Assembly (NCBI GenBank): GCA_021769025.1
Contig: JAETTS010000036.1
Coordinates: forward strand, 1-12,563
From: Enterocloster bolteae
GTDB taxonomy: Bacteria > Bacillota_A > Clostridia > Lachnospirales > Lachnospiraceae
Reading direction: 5' to 3'
DNA: 12,563 nt
Part shown: in pieces, positions 7,305 to 12,563 of the stretch
Numbering within the stretch: the first letter of the stretch is position 1
Layout: every line of letters begins with the position of its first letter
Notes under the pieces: generated by a model
What the model saw: only the letters and a program-made list of their open reading frames with translations
Databases searched by the model: none
Told to the model about the DNA's origin: nothing
Translations under genes and position numbers: made by a program

Positions 7305-7330
7305 GCCTATCAGTTCCAGCTGTCGCCTCA

Positions 7331-7717
7331 CTATATCATAATATAGCCATTCTCATCCTTTTTTATCGGAATCGCTTCCATAAAGTCGATAAATGCCATC
7401 ATCACAGGGATAAACGTCCAACAGAATATGAGATACAAGGCTCCCAAGTAATACCGCCTGGCATAAAATCGATGGCCTCCCATCCAGCCAGTAAGAATTA
7501 TCAGCCAGATATAGTCCTGTTTTTTCACAGGCCTTTTTTCCCGTTCAAACCTGCGGATAAGCTTCCAGATAACTCCCCATATTCCGTAAGTTTTTGCTTC
7601 CATTCCTGCATCTTCCATAGCTTCCTGCATGGCAAAGTCTACTTTCACAACCTCACCTACTATGGTATCTTTTTCTGCTTTTTTCTGCTTGGGTGTATCC
7701 TTTTTATCTATTTTCAA
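7331..7717 (-). CDS. TM2 domain-containing small membrane protein
   Basis: The 128-residue product has a lysine-rich, soluble N-terminal region (1-66) followed by a TM2 domain (about 66-115): a first hydrophobic segment YIWLIILTGWMGG, the hallmark GGHRFYARRYYLG (80-92) and a second segment LYLIFCWTFIPVMMAFIDFME. TM2 proteins are widespread and their bacterial role is poorly known. The start is a TTG at 7715-7717 after AGGGGATGA; a four-codon frame (ATG AAT AGA AAT TGA) ends overlapping this TTG, which could couple translation. A later GTG at codon 25 is an alternative start. It lies 30 bases after the transporter stop, so read-through from that gene is likely. Confidence 0.8.
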   Translation of the reverse strand: MKIDKKDTPKQKKAEKDTIVGEVVKVDFAMQEAMEDAGMEAKTYGIWGVIWKLIRRFEREKRPVKKQDYIWLIILTGWMGGHRFYARRYYLGALYLIFCWTFIPVMMAFIDFMEAIPIKKDENGYIMI

Positions 7718-7747
7718 TTTCTATTCATCCCCTGTCTGGCACAATCA

Positions 7748-9364
7748 TCAAGCTTTAGCAGCCTGTGCCTTAATCTCAGCAATCTTATCCTGAATCTCTT
7801 CCATCTTCTCCTTGGACAGCGGATAGAACTTCATAGCCACAACGTTCAGAATCCAGCCGATAGTCGGTGCACCTAACAGACATGCCATGGTAACCCAGAA
7901 AATACCTGTGCTGTACGGTGTGGTCGGTGTAGGAAGCGCTGCCTTAAATCCAATGGCTGCGAACATAACGGATACAAAAGTAGATGCCAGAGAGGAAATC
8001 AGCTTGTCAACAAAGCTGAATAAGGTTCCCATCAGACCAGGCACATACTTACCAGAACGGTATACCTCGTAGTCTGCACAGTCAGCTGTCATAGGAATAA
8101 CGATGGAGCTGGCAATTCCGGAGAAGCCCTTCATCAAGCTCCATAACAGAATGTACAGGAATCCGAACATACTCCAGTTAGCGCCTGAGAACAGGTTGCC
8201 CCATGTAGAGGGTTTTGTCAAACTGAAGGAAGGCAGCATCATGTTGGTAGGCGTTCCGAAAAGGAACAGGCACAACATACAGGCAGCAGTTGCAAGAGCT
8301 CCTACGGTTCCCACAACCAAAGCCTTTTTCTGACCTAAGTTTCTCGCGATAATACCCATACCAAGAAGGGACAGAATCGCCACAGGAATTGCACTGATAG
8401 CCGACTGAGAACCAAAGTAAGCATAATTACCGCAGATAACACCGAAGATACATACCATAACCGTGGAGTTGGTCTGCATACTTAAGCTTAACTTATCGGA
8501 AGAAGCAGCCACAACCAGCATCTGGATACCACGGTTATGAGCAAGCACATCCACATAGTCCTTAAAGGTTACCTTCTGTACCTGACCGGTGCCAAAGTAC
8601 TCTATCCTGTCTTTTCTCCACAAGCCTATGATGGCAAGGCATGCAAACACTGCAGCAACCCCCCCAATTAACAGCTGGAAGGACTGGAACATAGCCGGGT
8701 TATAGAAACCGGACAGTTTCTGAACTCCATCCTCCCCAGTCTCAAGTACATTGGCAAGGTTAGGGTTAGTCGCAATCAGGTTGTTGATCTGCTCCGCATG
8801 CTCTGACATATTCAGGGAGAACTTCGGGATCAAAGTTCCTGACATGTAGATCGGAATGATCACGCTCAAGGCAAACAGATTGTAAATCGTATCAAACATA
8901 GCAAAGATAGGTCTCTGCTTCGGGTCATTGGTTAAACAGGTCTGTGCAGACTTGGTAACCACGCACTGTGCAGTATAACCCAGAATATAAACCAGATAAA
9001 TTAAAATAAATACCGGAAGCCTTGCTCCCTGACCGATTCTTGTAACTACATTGAACATCAGCCAGGTAGTGGTAAACAGAATCACATTGCCCAATACGAT
9101 AAATGGACGGTTCTTACCGAATTTTGTATTGGTTCTGTCTACAAGCATCCCTACAAATGGGTCTGTCACACCATCCCACACACGCATGAATGTGATAAAG
9201 GAACCAGCAAATACAACGCCTACTCCTACAATACCGATCAAATAGTAGGAAATATACCCAACCAAACTCATATAAAGGTTGGTAGATGTGTTATTCAAAG
9301 CGTAGAAACCGATCTCCCACAGTTTCGCACGGTGAACTCCTGTGTTACTTGTTTTTTCTGCCAT
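7748..9364 (-). CDS. GPH-family (glycoside-pentoside-hexuronide) sugar:cation symporter, MFS fold
   Basis: A 538-residue membrane transporter with about 12 hydrophobic segments. The family signature is clear near the N-terminus: RVWDGVTDPFVGMLVDRTNT (61-80), then KFGKNRPF (81-88), including the acidic D64 and D68 used for cation coupling in MelB-type carriers. A second family-like block, IVIPMTADCADYEVYRSGKYVPG, lies in the C-terminal half. It is somewhat longer than the usual 450-500 residues, partly because of a soluble loop around 175-230. The start has a strong ribosome site, AGGAGGGTAATGAA. It sits downstream of the GH3 gene with a 162-base gap that contains hairpins. It likely imports the glycoside cleaved by that enzyme; the sugar cannot be named from sequence. 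Confidence 0.92.
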   Translation of the reverse strand: MAEKTSNTGVHRAKLWEIGFYALNNTSTNLYMSLVGYISYYLIGIVGVGVVFAGSFITFMRVWDGVTDPFVGMLVDRTNTKFGKNRPFIVLGNVILFTTTWLMFNVVTRIGQGARLPVFILIYLVYILGYTAQCVVTKSAQTCLTNDPKQRPIFAMFDTIYNLFALSVIIPIYMSGTLIPKFSLNMSEHAEQINNLIATNPNLANVLETGEDGVQKLSGFYNPAMFQSFQLLIGGVAAVFACLAIIGLWRKDRIEYFGTGQVQKVTFKDYVDVLAHNRGIQMLVVAASSDKLSLSMQTNSTVMVCIFGVICGNYAYFGSQSAISAIPVAILSLLGMGIIARNLGQKKALVVGTVGALATAACMLCLFLFGTPTNMMLPSFSLTKPSTWGNLFSGANWSMFGFLYILLWSLMKGFSGIASSIVIPMTADCADYEVYRSGKYVPGLMGTLFSFVDKLISSLASTFVSVMFAAIGFKAALPTPTTPYSTGIFWVTMACLLGAPTIGWILNVVAMKFYPLSKEKMEEIQDKIAEIKAQAAKA

Positions 9365-9387
9365 TTCATTACCCTCCTAAATTTTTT

Positions 9388-9436
9388 GGACAGGCCGATG
9401 CTATATGATTTATGCCGTCCGATGGCCTGCCAGGCC
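9388..9436 (-). promoter_or_regulatory. Alternative hairpins in the leader of the transporter gene
   Basis: In minus-strand RNA, GGCAGGCC (9431-9424) can pair over eight bases, with one G-U pair, with GGCCTGTC (9396-9389) across a 27-base loop. The same central segment can instead pair with GGCCTG at 9436-9431 in a tight local hairpin. The downstream arm ends only ten bases before the AGGAGGG ribosome site at 9378-9372. The two folds exclude each other. No U-run follows, so termination is unlikely; control of translation or RNA processing is possible. Confidence 0.35.
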
Positions 9437-9526
9437 GTAGCGCCCTGCACCGTCTGCAAGTCCGGCAGAGGAAGCCTTATATCAAATCATTCACTTACGT
9501 GAAAAATTTGCCCTGTAACATGTTCC

Positions 9527-11227
9527 TTAAAATCTCGTCTCCCAGCGGCCGCAGAATACATTCTCATTGTATTTCCCTTTAAATTCTGACTTGCCCATCA
9601 GTTTCTCCAGAGCTGCATGAATCGCCTCCGGATGACTCATATAAGAATTGGCATAGCATCTTGCCATAGGTACGTCGATCAACATATTGGGGAATGATGC
9701 TGACAAAACAATAGTAGGAACTTCGCTCATATACCAGGGCTGCTTTGTAGGCAGATCCCACTTCACACGCATGGTGTTGTACTGAGCAAATCCTGACACA
9801 TTCAATACCAGGAATACCGCGTCATAACGCCTCTTAAACTCCTCTATCTTACCCTTGGCAGTCATATCTTCGGCATCCACCTCAAAGCCTGCTTCTGTCA
9901 GCTGACGGATAATGTCTGCCTTTACAATCTCATCGTCGCCTTTTAACAACTGGCCGGCAACTACATGGCCTTCCCCGCCGATATAGATCAGCTTCAGGCG
10001 TTTGTATCTCTCCGGTGTCATGGGAAGGTAATGCTCCCTATCCTTTACCAGCGTAACAAACTGATCCGCCAGCTTCGCCGCTGCCTGACGGTGCTCTGGG
10101 CAGCTGATAATGGACAAATTCTCCTTGGAAGGCATAAGCTTTCCTTCTTTTTGGAGAACGTGGAGGTTTAACGCCGCTTTCACGCCCAAAATCCGATGAA
10201 GGGCATCGCTTAAACGTTCTTCCGTAATGGTACCGTTGCGATAACCTTCCATCATATATCCAAAATCTTCTTCTCTGTCATTGAAGAACAGATACATATC
10301 ACATCCGGCAGCGATGGCTCCCGGCACCTGCTCTTTCCTGGGAACGGTAGCGCCAAACATGCCAATCATATGGGAAGCGTCTGTCACAACCAGTCCGTTG
10401 AAGCCTAACTGGCCTTTCAATAAATCTGTAATCAATTCCGGAGCCAGGGTAGCGGGGCGGATCTCCTCGTCTTTGATGCCCGGCCTTAGCTTCCTGGAGT
10501 AAGCCGGAAGAGCGATGTGGCCTGCCATAACAGTCATAACGCCATCATCAATCAGTTCCCTGTATACTTTTCCAAAAGTCTTATCCCACTCTTCACATGA
10601 CATCTCATTGATTCCCATGATCAAGTGCTGGTCATTCTCCTCTGTACCGTCTCCTGGGAAATGCTTCATGCAAGTAGCCATGTTCTGAGTCCTGGTTCCC
10701 TTGAAAAATGCTTTTGCAAAGCGGATGACGTCATCTGGGCTATCGTTAAATGCTCTCAGCTGGACAATGGTATTTCTCCAATTATACGTCAAGTCCACAA
10801 TGGGTGCAAAGTTCCAGTTGCAGCCTACAGCACAGCCTTCCGCCGCACTGATCTTTGATGCCTCATAGGCCACTTCCTCGCTTCCTGTAGCTGCGATGGC
10901 TGCCCCACATGCTAACGGCGTACCGCCGCCTACGCCTCCGTTGCCTCCCTGTTCACAATTGGAAGCAATCAGAAGCGGAATCTTCGTGGATTCCTGCAGA
11001 ACCCGGTTCTGCTCATACAGCACCTCTGCCGGTGCATTCTGGTAACGGATTGCCCCGGGATGGTAGGTGTCCACCACTTCTTTTAACGCCTGGGGAGAAC
11101 GGTCTGTCACCATGTTTACGAACAATTGCCCTATCTTCTCCTCAATGGTCATGGAAGCAATGGTGTCTTCCACCCACTGAATCTGCTCATCCGACAGATT
11201 ATATGGTTTTTTCTTCAGATCTAACAT
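9527..11227 (-). CDS. Glycoside hydrolase family 3 enzyme, NagZ-like (cytoplasmic)
   Basis: A 566-residue GH3 enzyme with a TIM-barrel domain (about 20-355) and an alpha/beta C-terminal domain (about 375-545). The NagZ-type catalytic loop KHFPGDGTEENDQH (188-201) supplies a D-x-H pair (D199, H201) as acid/base, and GFNGLVVTDASHMIG (275-289) holds the likely nucleophile D283. Differences from NagZ: DQH instead of D-S/T-H; SNCEQGG (89-95) where NagZ has D-x-EGG; and NWRNTIVQLRAF (149-160) where NagZ has a PVxGxRSF-like stretch. There is no signal peptide, so it acts on imported sugar. Beta-N-acetylglucosaminidase or phosphorylase activity is the best guess; a beta-glucosidase is possible. It starts 33 bases after the HAD gene stop. 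Confidence 0.9.
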   Translation of the reverse strand: MLDLKKKPYNLSDEQIQWVEDTIASMTIEEKIGQLFVNMVTDRSPQALKEVVDTYHPGAIRYQNAPAEVLYEQNRVLQESTKIPLLIASNCEQGGNGGVGGGTPLACGAAIAATGSEEVAYEASKISAAEGCAVGCNWNFAPIVDLTYNWRNTIVQLRAFNDSPDDVIRFAKAFFKGTRTQNMATCMKHFPGDGTEENDQHLIMGINEMSCEEWDKTFGKVYRELIDDGVMTVMAGHIALPAYSRKLRPGIKDEEIRPATLAPELITDLLKGQLGFNGLVVTDASHMIGMFGATVPRKEQVPGAIAAGCDMYLFFNDREEDFGYMMEGYRNGTITEERLSDALHRILGVKAALNLHVLQKEGKLMPSKENLSIISCPEHRQAAAKLADQFVTLVKDREHYLPMTPERYKRLKLIYIGGEGHVVAGQLLKGDDEIVKADIIRQLTEAGFEVDAEDMTAKGKIEEFKRRYDAVFLVLNVSGFAQYNTMRVKWDLPTKQPWYMSEVPTIVLSASFPNMLIDVPMARCYANSYMSHPEAIHAALEKLMGKSEFKGKYNENVFCGRWETRF

Positions 11228-11260
11228 GATTCAATGTACCCCTTTCTACATACATCCTTG

Positions 11261-12100
11261 TTACGATAAGTTTTCTTTAAAGGCTGCCTTCTGCTGCTCC
11301 TGGTATTCTCCCTCATAGGTTCCGTCCAAGAATCTGGGAAGGGCCTCAGTCACAAAACGCTCCCAGGACTCCTTCTCCCTTCTCACCAGAATAGGATAAT
11401 AGAGAACCCCGTTCTTCTCTGCAGCGCCCAAATCTCCCGGCGCATCTCCTACCATCAGAACATGATTCCTGGAAAACCCGTGCTCCAGCATCTTGCTGAT
11501 GCACAGTGCTTTGCTTCCTACATTCTGAGTGAGGCATACATCCACGCTGTCCATAAGTCCGTGCTTCTGCCACTCTTCCAATACTGCTTCCAGATTTGCC
11601 GAAGAAACGATGGCAACATCCGCCTTCTCGTGAGCTGCCTTTAGTCCTTCCTTCACCCCTTCGAAAGGAACCTTTTTCTCTTCTGGCAGCTGATTGATTG
11701 ATTGATTTACCGCCACGGACCAGGCCAGGGCTTTCTTGAAGATCTCCTGTCCCGTTGTCTCTGCCTGACGGCCTACAGAACCATTGGACAGTTCGTCCGC
11801 CTTCTGGGTCCAGGCACTGAATTCCTGAATTCCGTCAATCTTGCAATAATCCCTGTCAACCTCTTCGAGCGTCATAGCCAGAGCCAGAAAGCGATTGATG
11901 CCTCTTGTCATGGAATACAGATTAATGTCATTCCACCGGTTCAAAATCGTCTCCCGCCACTGCTCCAGCCCCCACTCATCAATCATACAGGGACCAAAGC
12001 AATTGATGTGCTTGATATCCATGGTGTCCATAGCGCATCCATCTGAATCAACACATACCAGATACTCGTTCTTTCTGGCAAACTCCGCCAACGTTTTCAT
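11261..12100 (-). CDS. HAD-superfamily hydrolase
   Basis: A 279-residue member of the haloacid dehalogenase superfamily, most of which are phosphatases or phosphomutases. Motif I is VDSDGCAMD (17-25; nucleophile D18, acid/base D20), motif II VSSAN (165-169), motif III K197 within GSKAL, and motif IV MVGDAPGD (216-223; D219 and D223 bind Mg2+). A long helical cap (about 28-145) follows motif I, as in the C1-cap group. The start is the ATG at 12098-12100 because AGGAGGAGG lies six bases upstream; an in-frame TTG 105 bases earlier would add an unrelated N-terminus. It precedes the GH3 gene by 33 bases. Sugar phosphate is a likely substrate class from context only. Confidence 0.88.
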   Translation of the reverse strand: MKTLAEFARKNEYLVCVDSDGCAMDTMDIKHINCFGPCMIDEWGLEQWRETILNRWNDINLYSMTRGINRFLALAMTLEEVDRDYCKIDGIQEFSAWTQKADELSNGSVGRQAETTGQEIFKKALAWSVAVNQSINQLPEEKKVPFEGVKEGLKAAHEKADVAIVSSANLEAVLEEWQKHGLMDSVDVCLTQNVGSKALCISKMLEHGFSRNHVLMVGDAPGDLGAAEKNGVLYYPILVRREKESWERFVTEALPRFLDGTYEGEYQEQQKAAFKENLS

Positions 12101-12106
12101 ACAATA

Positions 12107-12115
12107 CCTCCTCCT
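12107..12115 (-). promoter_or_regulatory. Ribosome binding site deciding the HAD gene start
   Basis: AGGAGGAGG on the minus strand, six bases before the ATG at 12100, is a near-ideal match to the 16S rRNA 3' end and overrides the longer TTG-started frame. Confidence 0.8.
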
Positions 12116-12151
12116 AAGATGGTCTTCTAAAAAATCAACCCCAGTCATTTT

Positions 12152-12157
12152 ATTATA
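12152..12157 (-). promoter_or_regulatory. Possible -10 box of the HAD-GH3-symporter operon
   Basis: TATAAT stands on the minus strand in the 116-base gap between the ABC-F gene and the HAD gene, in an AT-rich stretch facing the HAD gene. I find no good -35 box at 16-18 bases, so a regulator-dependent promoter or none at all are both possible. I see no clear terminator after the ABC-F gene in this gap. Confidence 0.3.
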
Positions 12158-12216
12158 CTTGATTTCAAGGATTTCACCTAGGACGATTTTTGTTGATTCC
12201 GGCAAGATTTTATGAT

Positions 12217-12563
12217 CTAGTTCTCCTCCACTGTGTCCTCTTCTTCTGTGTTCACCACTGTAAAGACTTGTCTCTTACGGGCCATCTCGTCGTTGGCCAG
12301 ATATTCATCGTAGGTGGTAATCTTATCGATCAGTTGGCCGCCTACAATCTCCATGATCCGGTTAGCCGTAGTCTGCACAATCTGATGATCCCGTGAGGAG
12401 AAAATGAGAACTCCAGAGAATTTCATCAAGCCATTATTGAGGGCCGTGATGGCTTCCATGTCCAAGTGATCTGTGGGCTCGTCCAACATCAGCACATTGG
12501 CACCGGATATCATCAGCTTAGACAACATACACCGCACCTTTTCGCCTCCGGACAGCACCTTTA
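12217..12563 (-). CDS. ABC-F family ATPase, C-terminal end (cut by window edge)
   Basis: The visible 115 residues are the end of the second ATPase domain of an ABC-F protein: signature LSGGEK, Walker B VLMLDEPTDHLD and the switch region FSSRDHQIVQTTANRIMEI, then a short acidic tail ending in EEEDTVEEN. ABC-F proteins have two ATPase domains and no membrane domain and act on ribosomes. The DHQ form after the Walker B strand resembles the YbiT/YkpA branch rather than EttA or Uup. The H-loop reads SRDH where SHDH is usual, a point worth checking. The gene continues beyond the right edge; the GTG at 12556-12558 is an internal valine codon, not the start. A link to antibiotic resistance is not suggested. 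Confidence 0.93.
   Translation of the reverse strand, partial: KVLSGGEKVRCMLSKLMISGANVLMLDEPTDHLDMEAITALNNGLMKFSGVLIFSSRDHQIVQTTANRIMEIVGGQLIDKITTYDEYLANDEMARKRQVFTVVNTEEEDTVEEN

Noticed and set aside
7305..7328. Terminator after the TM2 gene
   Set aside because: CGACAGC can pair with GCTGTTG over seven bases with one G-U pair, but the T-run is several bases away and short, so support is too weak to list it.
7292..7876. Open frame of 194 codons on the plus strand
   Set aside because: It runs antisense across the TM2 gene and the end of the transporter. Its phenylalanine-rich product mirrors lysine-rich coding on the other strand.
9490..9503. TTCAC/GTGAA inverted repeat after the GH3 stop
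   Set aside because: Only five base pairs, AT-rich and with no U-run on the minus strand; easily a chance occurrence.
12101..12205. N-terminal extension of the HAD protein from a TTG start
   Set aside because: The near-perfect ribosome site lies at 12107-12115, inside this stretch, and motif I spacing fits the shorter form.
1..12563. Mobile element, prophage, toxin-antitoxin or defence system
   Set aside because: No transposase, integrase, terminal inverted repeats, target duplications or defence-type domains were seen on either strand.

Overview
The window reads as chromosomal DNA of a Gram-positive Clostridia bacterium, most likely a gut Lachnospiraceae relative. The grounds are the gene order rho - rpmE - DUF1385 - prmC - prfA, strong AGGAGG-type ribosome binding sites, a zinc-type L31, and the mix of housekeeping and glycan-use genes. 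This placement is inferred from gene order and protein style, not from a search. Every supported gene lies on the minus strand, so transcription runs from high to low coordinates. Two genes are cut by the window edges: prfA at the left and an ABC-F ATPase at the right.

Right part (12563 down to 7748): the C-terminal end of a YbiT/YkpA-type ABC-F ATPase is followed by what looks like a small sugar-use operon. It encodes a HAD-family hydrolase, a cytoplasmic NagZ-like glycoside hydrolase family 3 enzyme, and a 12-helix GPH-family sugar:cation symporter. The natural reading is that the symporter imports a small glycoside, the GH3 enzyme splits it inside the cell (by hydrolysis or possibly phosphorolysis), and the HAD enzyme acts on a phosphorylated product. 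The GH3 enzyme differs from textbook NagZ at several active-site positions, so its substrate is open.

Middle (7717 down to 4954): a small TM2-domain membrane protein, a membrane-anchored polysaccharide deacetylase with all NodB motifs, and RarA/MgsA, the replication-associated AAA+ ATPase. These are conserved genes, but their neighbourhood gives little functional information.

Left part (4785 down to 1): the translation and termination cluster. Rho carries a disordered insert of about 185 residues that includes six tandem 12-residue repeats. It is followed by ribosomal protein L31 with its own promoter and a short structured leader, the membrane protein DUF1385 (YqhQ family), the release-factor methyltransferase PrmC with an unusual internal insert, and the N-terminal half of release factor 1, which is PrmC's substrate. 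Thus a transcription terminator, a ribosomal protein, a release factor and the enzyme that modifies it are grouped together.

I found no mobile element, CRISPR array, tRNA, rRNA or defence system. The most interesting signals are the repeat-bearing Rho insert, the structured rho leader, and the divergent GH3 enzyme with its partners. No gap between genes exceeds 300 bases.
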